Shown here piece after piece: positions 36,831 to 50,800 of a stretch of DNA of 64,000 nt. The position numbers and the translations under genes are program-made. The stretch is taken from positions 15,024,971 through 15,088,970 of the forward strand of contig CM075183.1 of the NCBI GenBank assembly GCA_037577475.1. Reading direction: 5' to 3'. The notes under the pieces are model-generated. The model did not search any database, was not told the DNA's origin, and saw only the letters and a list, made by a program, of their open reading frames with translations. This stretch comes from Chaunax sp. Z400. Taxonomy: Eukaryota; Chordata; Actinopteri; Lophiiformes; Chaunacidae. How positions within the stretch are numbered: the first letter of the stretch is position 1; the number at the start of each line of letters is the position of its first letter.

Positions 36831-39800
36831 CAAATTAAATTATAGATATCTCAGATTCGACCCAAATTACATTGCACTTATTAAATGTACTTCACCACTG
36901 CTGAAACATGCCAAGTCAATGATGGAATCCTGGCTTGTAACATAGAGTGACAGTAGGAGGCAGACAGGGAAGAGATGGGGCTGACATGTAATAGAGGTCC
37001 CTAACCAGGCCTTATAGAGCATTGATAAATTATGTATGTAAATAGATTTATTCAATCGTCGTCTAATCAAAAGGATGAATGGTTTTGTCGAGAATGTTAA
37101 AGCCAACCTTGTATTGAGTTGAGCTGAAAGACACGTTTGCATTTTTAGTCCTCTCACAGTACCTGAAATGGAGGATCATCATTTATCAGCCACATCCATA
37201 TCTTCCCTCTTAATTGCCCACTGAGCTGCCTGCCATTCCCCTTGTCTGGTTTCTGCGTGTGATGAAGTCCTTCTGAAGGTTTAAATGACACACAAAGGGA
37301 GGTCAACGCATGTGTGAACATAAGGCATTGCATCCTCATAAATCGGAGAGTGAGAATGTTAATAGACATTTAATTTTTAACCGAACACATTTGGGAGCTT
37401 GATTTGATATGTATAATTAAGCCAGCATGGGCCATAGCTGTTGAAATAGATTGCCATAGCCGCCGATGAATCTGCAGGTCTTGCCGTAATGTAACCGGGC
37501 GGCTTTAAAGCTTCATGCTTAATTTGTTCTTGATTCGTTTCATCTACAGAAATGACAGAGAAGCTCTGTATGAACATATACAGTAATGGTGAGAGACACA
37601 ACATCAGACTTCTGGTGCCATAGCCGGTTAATTACCTTTATTTAAATCCACTACCTCTCTTCATTCCATTAAAAATGGTCCAGGTTTAATCATTACTGCA
37701 AACATTGCTCAGTGAAGTTTTTACAGCAGTGTTGCCAGGGAGCATCTCTTTAGATATCTTATTAAACTAGGTATTAACACTTTAAAATCGCAATCAATTG
37801 CACATCCCTCTGCAGAAGCCTCTGTAGCAACACTACCTGACGAAACAAAGACTGAAGCAGATGGGTTGGTCTTGGCTCTTGGACTGTGAAGAGAATGTGA
37901 AGGTGGTTTATTAAATCCCAATGTGCTCCCTTTGGCTCAGGCTAACAGTCATTCGTCTTCACAGTCATCACTCACATCATTCATAGTCATCCCACCTCTC
38001 CCAAAGCCCGAGGGTGTTGAGGGAGACTCGGAGAGAAATTCGGGAAGCTTCATGAACGGCACCATTATCAGAGTCAGGTAATGGATTACCTCAATGGTCA
38101 GCCTGTCACGGTCAATGTTTGACCTGACATTTCATGTAAAGTTCTCTTCCCCTGGTGAAATATCATAGTTCAGCGCCAAGGCAGTGGTTGTTTTGCCAAA
38201 TTGGCTGTCACCGTGTTGGCAATATAATGGCCTCCTCCTTATCTTTCTGCCTGTCAGTCCTTGTATCTTGGCAGTTTGGCTAAAAGGGCCTTGTTTTAGA
38301 AAAAAAAAATCACTATAATTTGTAATTCTGAAAAGATAGACAATCAGAAAATGGGTAATTGTAAAAACACTTTAGGATAAATAGTCAAGAGGCTGATAAT
38401 TGGTGTGAAGACGGAAAGATGTTTTAGTGAATGTTAAATAGCTTTTTGCCTTTGTCATTAAAAAGCCCTGCACACCCACACAGGTGTTTTCAGCTATTCT
38501 GCCTGATTATACCTCTGCTGTGATGGGAATAATGTGAGGTCACCAAACTCGGTATCCTAATACGAATGTTATACGCTGCCCCGCCTTAACAGTTTCGACA
38601 GACAGTGAGGGAGTTGTCATTTAAGCCTGCTCTCCGCACGCCCACAGCCCCAGCATGGGTACGGCTGTATGTAAAGCGGGTCATTAATAATAGTCAGTTA
38701 AAATGCCACTTCACACAGGAAGTACAGTTTCAGAAATTGCACCCTTGGAGCCAACTGTGTGTTGAGCTTTTTTGAAATGCTCCTCATGGATAGCACTGTC
38801 TTCCCGAAAAGCAACCGTGCTGCTCATGGTACAGAATTTCACCGCCGGCAAAATGAGTTTGACATTGGTCCATGGTACAGGCAATGGAGGGTGACATATC
38901 CAATACTGAGAGAGTGGCAGGGCTAAATATTTTTGTCAGAGTAGCAGCTTTACTGTCAAGAGATGTGGATGAAAGGTTTATTTGGGTCTGGATTTGAACA
39001 CTAAAGTCTGGAGACTCAAAATAGAGGTGAATGCCTCTCTTAGGTGCACCGCTGTTGGAGGCAATCACATGGCTCAGGATGACAAATGTGCAGTTGTACT
39101 GAACAGATGAAGAGGCAACGGCCATGTCGGTTTCCAGAGTCTATAAAATCTGTTATGGCTTAAAAAAAAATAGTGTGTCATTTAATTGACACAGAAAAAT
39201 TCGAATAGAATATTACAAAGCCTGCACACGTTTGCTTGCCTCAGTATTCTTCTTTGCTGCCTTTTTTGGCGCATTGCTGCATTTGTTGACATGTCGCCAC
39301 CGCCGACTTTTGAACAATGAGATAACATGAAAGTCTTGGCAAGCACATGAATCATGCAGAGGGCACGCTCATACTATGTGCATGCATTACATAAGCAATG
39401 TAGTGGTCAAAAACTACCTTGAACTCCAATGGATTTAGGCCTCAGTGCTGCAAATTAATGCTTAAAGGTGTATTCATGGAGTGTGCACATTGTAGCATGA
39501 TGACTCATGCCCGGCGGGACGGCGTCATTACTCATTGTTGGATACCCTTGTGTCAGAACATACAGTATATTATGAGCCAGGGATTCATAAAGATATACAG
39601 GCTGAACTGTACTGTGCATTTATGGGAACGATCTGTGTGTTTTCAAACAGCTTTAACACCGTTTTAGTTCAGCCATTGCTTGTTGTGTTGCGGTTTTAGC
39701 CAGATAAAGCTGCATGCTCTTAACACTGAGCCACAAGTCAACTTCCAATCAATGTTTTTTTTTTTTTTTTTTTAATTGCCAATCAGACTTTAAAAAGAGA

Positions 39801-42800
39801 GCATCTTGGATCAGCCTCAGAAGTGTGGATCCAAGGCCACAGCTTTTAGAAATGCGTTGTCACCCAGAACCTTGCAGTTTGATGGATACAAGTATGTCAT
39901 GAAAGAAATGTTGTAATGGCGCCGAACGGAAGATAAAAATATATTGTGTTGACCTTTTGCTTCACGCTGTTATGGCAGTTTACCAACCTGTCAACGAGTC
40001 TTTTATAGCTCAATCACCTACATGACTAGAGCGATGCTGTTTTGCAACAACAGTTTAAATCTGATCCTATGAAACTCTTACGGTGTGCATAAAACCTTCT
40101 TTTTAAAAAAAAAAATTGAATTAGTTAAGAACCCTTCTATATGTTGCAATGCTTTATCTGTTCTTTCGCTGGTGCAGTATAGAGCTGTGGTGCATTGCAG
40201 ATGTATTCATACCATATATTTACGTGACAAGGAATGACTTATATTTGGAGTCGCTAGCACTCTGCTAGTAAAACTACTGTTCTGTGAAGTGCAGGGAAAA
40301 GGCCATGCATGCAGATGCTGCTCCAGCCAGTGTTCTCAAGTGTTGGTCCTTATTAGGAGTCTGATGCTGCTCTTGCAAACGTTCTGCAGCCAGTTTATCC
40401 ACCTTTTATTGACTCCTTTCCCTCATGCAGTGAGGTGAATCACAGCGACTCCTCGTTCTCAAATACAGCACGGAAAGATACAAGTCAATTTCTTGTATTT
40501 CCAGCTCCAGCCCAAGGCTGGAACATCACACTGAGATCAATTCATAACATCTGCTTCTGTGTTACCTAGGCCATACTGTGTAAAGAATAGATTGGGGAAC
40601 ATAGTGGACATGTTGCATTTATTGATCAGTTAGCAGCTTATTTGCAGTGCGCTACATCTTGAGCTTTTGCGCATGGAACTGAACAAATCTGAGATCAAAT
40701 ATATGTCAGTCAGACTAAAGTATTGGCATGAATACATAGGATATGAAAAAAAAAACACCATGTCCATTCATGTATGAAGTAACATGTGCAGGATAGATTA
40801 GGTTTTTTTTTTCTTCTATTCACCGCAACAGCAGCACTGCCAAGAAATCCAGCAAGCTCTTGCCACAAAAGACAAAAAAAATCCTTTTCAGTCACCACAC
40901 AGGTGGTCTAAAAGAGGTTTCTGAAACTAAATTGTAGTTGCAGATCACAAGGGGGGAAGCTTGTGCCCACATCGGCATCCCAATGAACCCCCATAGACAT
41001 TCAGCCGGAAGTCTGATGGTGGCCGAGAAACCAAAAACGTTTATTGGCCATTTAATTCCTGTCGTACAAATTGTTCAGTGGCTAATGAAAAAAAACAAAA
41101 AAACATGACCAAAGCTATTTTAAAGGCTTCCACACATAAAAGTATAATAAACCTGGCTTCTTTTCAGACGTCAATAAGCTATTAATGAGATGTTAATATC
41201 CTCTTGCCATCTTTCGCAACGTATTTTATCTTCTCTGACGGCGTTAAAACAAAACGTGACCACCGAAAGGTTAAATGACTTTCTCGATGAAGAACACCAC
41301 CTTGTCTATGCGTCACTTCTTAAAAGCTTTAATAAGCAGGTTAACAGCTGCTTTGACTGCCGCACTAATTGACATTAATACATGTCCATTTGTGTCTGAG
41401 TTGGTGGAGTGCTTACTGCAGGAACATGGCCTACCATTAGCACCCTGCCATTTTCATTGACGTGGAACCATAAACAGTGGGTATAGCGCACTACTCACCA
41501 AATTAAAACACTTATTCACTTTGAAGGCTTTATTGTACGGTAAATAACGCCAGTTTCAAAGTTGGGTACAGTGTGCAAATGAAGGCCCTTAGTAGATTTT
41601 GCCTTTAAAATGCATTTGGATTTAATACAATCAGAATAGCTTCTTATGAATTGTCCACTTGTGAGTGTTTTTTTTTTATGTTGAATCATTGGAAAACCTG
41701 CACATATTTTTCTTAAAGGGACTCCCTTTTCTCTCCTCAACATGGGGTCCCATCTTCCAAGACCAAGACTCCTATTTTTTTATCGGTTTTTCTTGCATAA
41801 TTAAATATTGAACCAAGACTCACACAATAAATGGAAATAAACTGGAAGAAATAGGTTGAAAAACTGAAACTACAACTGAGTGGATTTGTAATATGTCCCT
41901 TATTTTATTCCTGACTGTGGGCGGTTGATATTTGCTTACTACTTAAGGAAGATGACTTTTCTTATTGACCTGCAGTGACAGCTAATAATATATCAAAGAC
42001 TGCTTTTTACTTTCCATTTCCTGCCAAATGCTAGGTGATATGTTTGAAGCCTTGGCGAAGAATTGGGAGTTTGGGTCTCAGATATTTGGCCATCCCCTGC
42101 AAATAACGACTTCTCCAGACAAAAGCCTGCCTTTTTTTTTGTGCTGATTTGATGTGGAAAACGTTCTCCTCTGTTCAGCCATGCCTCAATGCATGCCTTA
42201 CACCTTTCATACTTTTTAATAAGGTTCTGGAGTGCAACGCTCCCAGTGACCTCATCATCCTTTCACATTTAAAAGATCTTTTGAAACACTTGGATAGAGG
42301 GGTCCTTTTATCTTTGGTCACAATGAGCAGCAGGCACAGTCCAGCGAGATCAGCGACAAGATGGCACCCCTGTAATTGCTTCCCTCGGCGGTGATCAATA
42401 CCCAATCAGCTGGTATTTTTTATTTTGCCTGGTAAAGAAATGATTTGCTAGCACTTTTCACGTGTTGACAAAGTAGCTGGAGGTCGACGTACAGTACAGA
42501 GGGTGGACATAACTGGAACATTCAGCACAAAATAATTAATGTAATACAACAGCCCTCAATAAATGCTACTGTAGTGAAGGTTTTAATGTATAACAGTGTG
42601 TCAGGGACGTGCTGAATAGCCTCTGGCTCTATCGAGGCCTCATGCTGTGTATAGGCGACTGCTGCTTTTCTTTCTATTCATATGGATTGCCAATTATACT
42701 GAATATGCAGTGTTGGCTCATAGAATGAGCTGCATTCACATGACTGATGATAGCAACAATAACAATCATCGATGATGTATTTAAAAAGACAATAATGAAG

Positions 42801-44175
42801 ACCCGCCTTCCCACCAATCATGCGGCTGCTGTTTGTTTAAAGGTTTCATAAAATCCAACATGTATTTTTTTTTGTTCCTCACAACTTTAGTGGAGCAGAA
42901 AGACTGGCTTCATAAGGCTGGACCTGATGAATGGGGTGTCAAAAGGCTGGACTTGGTCAAAATTGTTATGTATTATGCAGCACAGTCAGAAACGTCTCAG
43001 CTCTCAATAGCCCCAACTCATGCTGGCCACACACGAGAATAATAGATTCAACAGAATGTGAAAATAGAGATGCGGGATTTGATCTGTTCAAGATGTGTGC
43101 ATTCCTGGAAATAAAGCAGTATGTTCACCTTTTCCACCTAAAGATCCTCAGTGTTAACATACTGATGCTGCTGTTTACAAGCAAGTCAGACATTTTGAAG
43201 TCTTTTCTGTTACCCATAGCTGTCAGCAACTTGGATGTTGTCTTTCATTCGAGTTTGAACTTTTCATCTCCAACAGGTTGTTTAATTTTATCAATATTGA
43301 TTCATGAAGAGGCATCCAAAAAATATTTTTTTTTTTTGAGTTACTTATATTAAATCAAACATTTCGTGCAGCCAGACTTTGGATAAGAATCACAAAAGAG
43401 GAGCTAAATAATTAATGCTATTTCTCACCTTTAAAACAATATCGTAGTTGCTACACCGGGTCCTTCCATGTATCTGTATGGCCTCAGATCAACAGACAAA
43501 AAAAAGTTACCCTGTCGACAAGCCCATTCCTCATGATTTATAAATCAGTTATCTTTAAAAAAAACATTTTTTTTCATCAACGGGGTCACATTGTAGGATT
43601 ACTGTTCATCTTGTTTAAACTCAGGGCAGTGAAAAGTCTCCGGAATGCGCTCAATGAATGCAAAACATATGCTAAAGCATGCAGCACTCCATCTTCCTCG
43701 ACTCAATGTATTCTTCAAGGCCATCTGTGCAACATATATCAATACTATGTAAGGCAGCCAGTGATAACACTCTTACATTTAGTCTGGATTGCACTCACCA
43801 TCCCAAAAGATTTGTTAACAACCTCTCAGTCTGATGAAAGTGTTCAGTGATACAAGAGAGTGCAGCAGCTAGCCAAACTACTGCAGAGAATACTATCGCT
43901 GTCTTTGGCCCAATCAAAATGCTGGCAAATGGCTCAGTTGTTTGTGTGGTTCTGTTTGTCAGTGCGGCAGCAGTTGTCACACCTGGCCATGCCCTGGGGC
44001 ATTGTGTATCATTTTGAGAAATCTTACTTTTCACTTCCTTATTTTGGTAGGACCAGCTTTCCCAACATTGCGTTGAAGGGGACAAATTATGGGGGACATA
44101 CATGACATATTATCCATAGACTATGAATGCTGAAAACATTGAATTGAACATGTTCAGCTTTCCAGTTTTTTGCAT
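36831..44175. other. intergenic region
   Basis: No gene is recognised. Poly-T runs (39750-39772 and others) and AT-rich sequence predominate. All open frames over 60 codons have random-like composition. The segment 40945-41240 has a slightly repeat-like texture, but I could not assign it. Confidence 0.55.
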
Positions 44176-44186
44176 CGTCCTGCTGA

Positions 44187-44215
44187 CAACAAACAAACAA
44201 ACAAACAAACAAACA
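44187..44215. repeat. (ACAA)n microsatellite
   Basis: Seven tandem ACAA units within an A-rich stretch. Confidence 0.9.
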
Positions 44216-44579
44216 ACTAGTGGACACAGGTGAAATAACAAAAAATAAATCAAAGTTTACGTCACATTTCTTTGCATTTATTGAAATGCCACAAAGCTAG
44301 ATTTTGATAACTGATACATAAACACACTGTCTACACCCTGATGTAACAAGCGGTGGATTGTAGGCAACACACCCACCACAGACGGCAAGACTGTCTGACC
44401 TCTGATATAAAGGTAATCATTCACCATCAAATCACCATGTTGTAAACGGTTCCTGGACTTCTTTGGGAGCCTCTTCCTGGTTCATTGACATTGGTTCATA
44501 CTTGATATGATTATACATGTTCAAGACTTGTTCAAGCATATCCCTCAGAAGGGGGGCTGGTTGAGAAGTATCTTGTTAG

Positions 44580-44807
44580 CATTTAAAGCAACAGGCACTC
44601 AACAAGGCCGCTCTGAACAAGGCTGTTAAGAAGGTTAAGAATGGTGCCGCGGTGCTTGACCCTCGTGATATTTTGAACAAAGCCTCTCCTATAAATTTCA
44701 TTAAGATCAAATGGAAACATGTTAATTTGTTGAAAAGGGTATATATGTCACCTTTAACACCCATTGTTGGCCGAGGGAGGGCAACCATTGGCTTCCAGCA
44801 TTTAACA
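44580..44807 (+). pseudogene. unassigned Lys-rich open segment, possible gene fragment or retro-derived remnant
   Basis: There is a 76-codon stop-free frame between TAG (44577-44579) and TAA (44808-44810). It has no early ATG; the first methionine is at about codon 58. The composition looks protein-like: repeated ALNKA units near the start, then VKKVKNGAAVLDPRD and a basic stretch KIKWKHVNLLKRVY followed by MSPLTPIVGRGRA. I do not recognise the family. It could be a fragment of a mobile-element or viral-like gene, a decayed exon, or chance. No splice sites convincingly frame it. A 9-bp tandem repeat (GCTAGCCCT, three copies) follows at 44866-44892. Confidence 0.25.
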
Positions 44808-47445
44808 TAAACCCACTAGATGATTACCCTGCAGCTGTCACAGGTCTGCTTCCATGGAAGTTAACGCTAGCCCTGCTAGCCCTGCTAGCCCTGCAGACAT
44901 TGCCCCCGTTGTTTTACATGGCCAGACCAACAGGTAGGACTCATTAGGCCCTCACCAGCAGGTCACAACAAACATAAGCAAAGGAGGGTATGCAAAATCA
45001 CTGTAAATGGAAGTTGTCATGGATATACTCGCTTTGAATAGCTGACAGGTCACATCAATTTTTCATATAATGCTAAATTTCTACGGACAAGCCAGGGTTA
45101 TACTAATGTCATATGTCATTTGAGGTCTTCACGGTTTTGGTCAGACTGACACATTCTGCTTTGAAATAAGTCTTGCCTTGTAGGGCTGCCACATCATGGG
45201 TAAAACATAACCTCCTTCACAAAGTCACAAAAAGAAATCTGGGATGGACATGATGTTAATGTATAGTATATGTGCACTGTTGACTGTTTGTGTTTACTGT
45301 TGACTGTCACTGTTTACTGTTGTGCACTGTATGATGTTTGGGCCCTGAATGTGCATTTTAACAGTGCATATGTGTATTTACTCTGCTTAGCTTCTCTTTC
45401 TTTAAGCATAACAATGACAGTTATATTTCTTTACCTGATAAAGAAATAAAATGAACATCTTGTTATGGTATATATTTAGGTGGTTTTGAAAATATTGCAC
45501 ATTTGGATCAGATTTACAGACTTCATTTCATGCGTTAGGTGTGTTTGTAAAATCTAGGATTTAAAAAAAAATGTATCTTGTTGTCACATGACCTGTCAGG
45601 TGACCCTCTGAATAAGCACTGGGAAGATGTGTTTCAGCACTTGTTTCCTGTCTGAAGAATACATGTGCTTAAATTGTCACGTAGAGATAATAAATGTTTA
45701 TGGGGGCATTACCTAGGGTGCAGACTTGTTTTCGCTGGTCTTCCGTCCAGCACCCAGTGTTTAGCATGTTTGGATGTACAAAACTTTTATTAACATCCTC
45801 TACTGGAGTCTTATGGCCTTGTGAGTTGTGCATTCCCACACCAAATTGTCACCGCAGTCCATACACCAGTGATGTCAAAATAGTGTGAAAAGTGTTGTTC
45901 TTCCTGTGCACAGTCTGTGTGGGCTACGAAGGCTGAAGTCAGAACCAACATAAACGGCGCCCATGGCCGGCAATCAGGAAGAGGCAAACGGCATCTGTTG
46001 AGGAAGGTATTTATTTGTTTTCTTCAAGGTTTTCCTGGTTTTCTCCTCTCCAGGAAAACCGTCCACCTGCTCAGAGGAGGACATAACGGAGAATGGAAAG
46101 CCAGAAGGCCATCTGTGACCCTGCAGGCCTGTCTAATTTTTGTCCTTGGCCAGTGCTCATCGGCTGTCCAGTCTATCCGAGTGATCAAGTGTTACCTCCT
46201 CAATGCATCAACAGGAAAAATGACATTGTAAAGTCTGGCTTGTTCTGACGACTTGGATATATATCTATGATCATGTCTCTTTTATATATATATCTATATA
46301 TATATATATATAGATATATATATTGATCGACAATGTAATGCAAGGAAACGAGGGTCAAACTAAGTAATAGTGCCAGCTTGAACTCTGACACACATAAATA
46401 AGTCAATGAACATCTTGTAACTCCTTCCACTACTTTGTGTGGTATGGATTTTTTTTTTTTTTTTTTTAGATTACTGCAAACAGTCCAGCTCAATAGTGGT
46501 TTGGGAGGTGAGGTGTTATTGGGGTGTTTTAGGCAGTGGTGTGTGATTATGTAAGTATATTGCAATGTATAATAAGCTGGTTTCCCCCCTCCTTTATTTC
46601 CCTAATCTCACTTTTTTTTTCATGTGGATAAAGAATTTAATGTTGGAGCCAAATGCCTCCGTTCATATTTACCATGCATCTAGACTGCGGTAAAGCTGCG
46701 GCACAGTTTTAGCTTTTAAATTATTTCGGTTGTCTGCCTTCCTCCACAGAATAAGAAATAGCTTGCCCATCATTCCATGCAGACATCCCAGAGACAGTAA
46801 ATAATGTACTGATGTTGAGCTCCTCGGAGATAGAAACTATTAAATTAAACATTTGCAACATTGAATGTTTGCTTTTATTATAGCTTTTCCACTACTTTGC
46901 TTTTCTAATTGTCCGCTCATTGAGCTTGTGGCCCTGGGCTCATTTCTTCTTGACAGGTTCACGTTGTGTTCCCATTACTGTTTGTTCCTTATATGCAAGA
47001 AACAAATTAGAAGATATTGCTTTTGCAAATGCGAACCTTGTTTTTCATTAATACGGCTGGACTGGCCTGACTGACCTGGGAACAGCAGGTGTGCTTCACC
47101 GCGCCGGCGTCTTTGAGCAGCAGCACTTCATTAGTCGAATCAATTACAGTTGAGCAGCCAAGGTTTCACCTGGGTTCCATGAGTGTGAGTGTGTGTAATG
47201 AATTGAGACGGCCGTGGACTTACAACTCATGAGCAAGAACCCCTCAGCGAGTGTGAGGGACAAAAAAAGTTTCCTCTAGTAGTTTGCAAGAGCACAGGAG
47301 GAGAAGAGTGTGATCACAACCATTATATCAATTCTGTGAAGGCACACTGAAACATGAAGACGGACAGTTTTTACACTGTTTTGCTTCACTTTTTTTCTTC
47401 TTTGTTGTTTCTGTACATATTTTTTCGTGCCTTGTTTAAATTAAA

Positions 47446-47473
47446 ATTAATGGGATTAATTAATCCCATTAAT
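47446..47473. promoter_or_regulatory. 28-bp palindrome of inverted GGATTA/TAATCC homeodomain-type sites
   Basis: ATTAATGGGATTAA followed by TTAATCCCATTAAT is a perfect inverted repeat. It contains GGATTA and TAATCC, the binding core of Otx/Crx/Pitx (K50) homeodomain proteins, arranged head to head around TTAATTAA, with further ATTAAT words at the ends. It lies 5.9 kb upstream of the first ABCA coding exon and 32.6 kb past the adgrl3 stop codon. Function is inferred only from motif arrangement. Confidence 0.4.
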
Positions 47474-47803
47474 AATTCGTGCTCAGTCAACAGGTTACTA
47501 AATATAAAAGTTTCTTGCAAGACTGATGCAAAAGCGAGCAAAATGTATGAGCCAATGCTCCCATTTGCCCTCCTGATGTCTTCGGATGACTCGGACATGG
47601 CTACAAGAAGCAGCCATATGCTGTATTCTGCTGCAGGACTAAGCTTAAGGGAACACGCCGTTGTAATGTACACCACCCGTGTGCTGCTGTGGTATTACTG
47701 TGGCTACAGTCGCTACGACAGGCTCAGCAAAGGCCATTTGCATAGTTTATGGCTCCAGGTAAAAGGGGATGTTGTGCGTTAGAGGTAGGCACAGAGTGTG
47801 TGT

Positions 47804-47805
<2 letters not shown>

Positions 47806-47835
<30 letters not shown>
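47806..47835. repeat. (GA)n microsatellite
   Basis: Fifteen GA/AG dinucleotide repeats with no interruption. Confidence 0.95.
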
Positions 47836-47837
<2 letters not shown>

Positions 47838-50800
47838 TGAGAAAAGTGTGAGAGTCAACTGGTCAAATGAATCTCTGGGCCCTGAGATGTGCTGATGGGT
47901 GAAAAGCAAACAGCTTGAAGGTAGGTTGTTTTTGACAGTTTACTTTGTCTAACAAGACACATGTTTTGTAGCCAAGCCTCCTGTGATGCTGTCTTTCTTC
48001 TTCTGCTGTTTTTGTTGTTATTGTAGCTTGCTCTCTACTCCCAAGGCTAGTTTGGGCTCAGGCCTGGGTACCCATGCGCTTGTCTCTGTTTTCCCTCTGC
48101 CCTGTCTTGTCTGCAGTACATCAAATGGGAGCGCCCCGAGAACTGCTTATCTTATTTGTAAGGATTTAATAAAAATGGGCTCCAAAAGCTGGCTGCTTTT
48201 AAAATGGGAATAAAAAAATCGCTGAGATGGAATTAAATGATTTAAACGGACACCTTTTGTGTTATACAGTACAGTAATTTATTTTTTTGTTTTGTTATGG
48301 TTAAAACCCCCCAGAAAAACCAGGAAATCTAAATGTAGCATAGTGTGACCTTGTTTGCTGAGTCACAATAGGAAGGACCATGAACTTTAGCCCATACTAA
48401 GCAAAATTACCGGAAGGGTAATGATTTACAGTGAGCCTACGATGATGTAACAAGTAGTTGAGAGGTGTCACGTGTGGCACTTACTGTATAATCCATGTTT
48501 AAAATAAACATGTCTTGAATGACATATGTTAATGATTCGGTAAATGCTAATATGTATCCTTCTTTTTTTAATGTATCATCGTCATTTCTTTCTAATGAAT
48601 GAGAAATTAGCAGCTAAACATGATTGACAGGTTGCTCCTGGAAGCTCAGTTAAAAGAGCTTAAAAATATTGCTTCTTCAAAGCTAAATTACCTGTAATGA
48701 GTGACTTAATATCACCGATATTATTTTGACAGATTCCAATATCATAGCTTCAAGTGTCCATGATTGAAGGGAGTATTTGGTACAAACAGGTAGAATTAAC
48801 CACAGAGAAAGAGACGATTAATGTAATAAGTAACCACTGGTAGGATTTATGGTTTGTGTAGTTTTACTCAGTGTGTACTTCTTTCTCACGCACAAGGACG
48901 CGAACAATTCATTTTGAGAAGAGGCTTTAGGAAAAAAGCAGTTCACATCAAGTGCGGCACATTTTTTTACCCTCACTCTGAATAAAAAAAAAAGAAAAGA
49001 AAAAAAAAAACCAGCTGATGAATGAAGACCCTGCATGCAGGTGTGACTACATCCCCCAGATGTATTTGTTATCCTCCAAACCAACACAAGCGCCATCAGT
49101 TACCACTTTGTACCCTCAAGCATGGCACAATCATTCAGCCTAAATAGGTAATTATGGTGGTCTGCCCCTGTTATAGTGTGGCAAGCAGAAATAAATAGGT
49201 GGGTATAATTATGTTTACTAATGCTTCTTCCAAAATGAGCATTAGTTTCTTTGTTGTTGTGGACACTGAGGTTTTGGGGTCTACAACAAACAATTTAGAA
49301 TGATTTAAAAATAAATAATAACAACAAAAAGTGATAGCATAGCACGGAAGATTAAAATGATCCCTCTGTGACCCCAGGATTCAGCCATTTGTTTAAATGA
49401 GGCCCATTTGAAAGAAATATGAAATAATCACATGACAAAATGTGCTTTCTATTGAGAAGGTTGACCATAAGAGCAAAAGTCTGGAAAGACTTGTTTACAT
49501 CTGATGTCAGGTTATTTGCTCATTCCGAGTATTTAATATTGGAATCGGCAGATTGGCCATGTTGCCATTTTTAAAAGCTTGCATTGCTGCTCTGTGGATC
49601 TATCTATCTGTGGATAGTGGAGACAAGGCTGAGACATGAGATGAACCTCCTCCAAAACCAACTAGACTCTACTTCTACTTCTATTGACGGGACTTCAGTG
49701 TGAGGGTTGGAAAGATAATCAAGATCCATCTTTGGGGCAATGTCGACCTTATCAGCTTGGCAGAGCTGGTACAAGGACAGGAAAAGAGAGAGGTGCCCCA
49801 GGGAGAACAGCCCCGCTAAAAAGCCAGTAAAAGTAAGGTTGAAGCTACCACAGGCTGTTGGGCTATCGATATTATAGCCATCCTGACCTGAACATTACCA
49901 AACATACAGGGCAGGTACCGCTACAAGCTGTGCATTGAGCAATATTCCTGAAAATGGATGAATATTATGAACCTGCGGCCGTCTGTGAAGGAGAGAGCAG
50001 CTATTACGAATGCTTCAAAGCCACCTGTAGAACTGAAATGTTATTTTTAGAGCAAAGATTTTTCATAAATTATAAATGAAATCATTGATAAGCGCATTCA
50101 GATGTATTTTCTTTCTACGCTGTTTTAGTATTTTTATTCATAAGTCTTGCAACATCATCCATCATACTGAGCTCAGTATTAAAAGCCACAAACTGCAAAC
50201 TACAGGTAATAGTCTTAAGGATCTATTTTACACTATAATACACTAAAATCTTTTTTTTTTAAATAAGAATTTTTACTTTATGCCTATTTTTCTGAATATT
50301 TAATATAATCATTTGTTCCACAATGAACTTAAGCAGCACAAATAATCACCAGACTGATGATGCCCCTCTTGCAAAACAGTAACCTGAATATACTGTAACA
50401 TCCATGTTCATTGCAGTGCATTACCTGCAATTAAAACATACGTTTGAATCTACCTGCTCCAGCGAGGCTGCAGGGGTCGATAGAGGAAGAAAAGATAGAT
50501 TGTATGAAGAAGCAAAGGGACCATTATACCCTTCAAAGAGCTGCAGCGGCCCTCTCGTACGTAACGGATGTTGCAGGCATTCCTCTGCCGTCCTCTGCTC
50601 TCATGCTGTATGACAAATATCTGTTTATACTTTTGATCATCCTAGAGGCTGAAATAATGCACTTTACTGTCCCAAGTCCCCCAAACACCAGGCATGCTTC
50701 AGCACTTATACCCTCTCCATACTCATTGTTTTCCTGTTTTGTATCACTACTCTCTCCCTTCCTGCATCCCTTGGTGCTTTCTTTGGAACTAATGGTACCA

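Noticed and set aside
45917..46565. 104- and 121-codon frames
   Set aside because: The composition is random-like, one crosses a T run and an AT island, and there are no splice signals or family resemblance.
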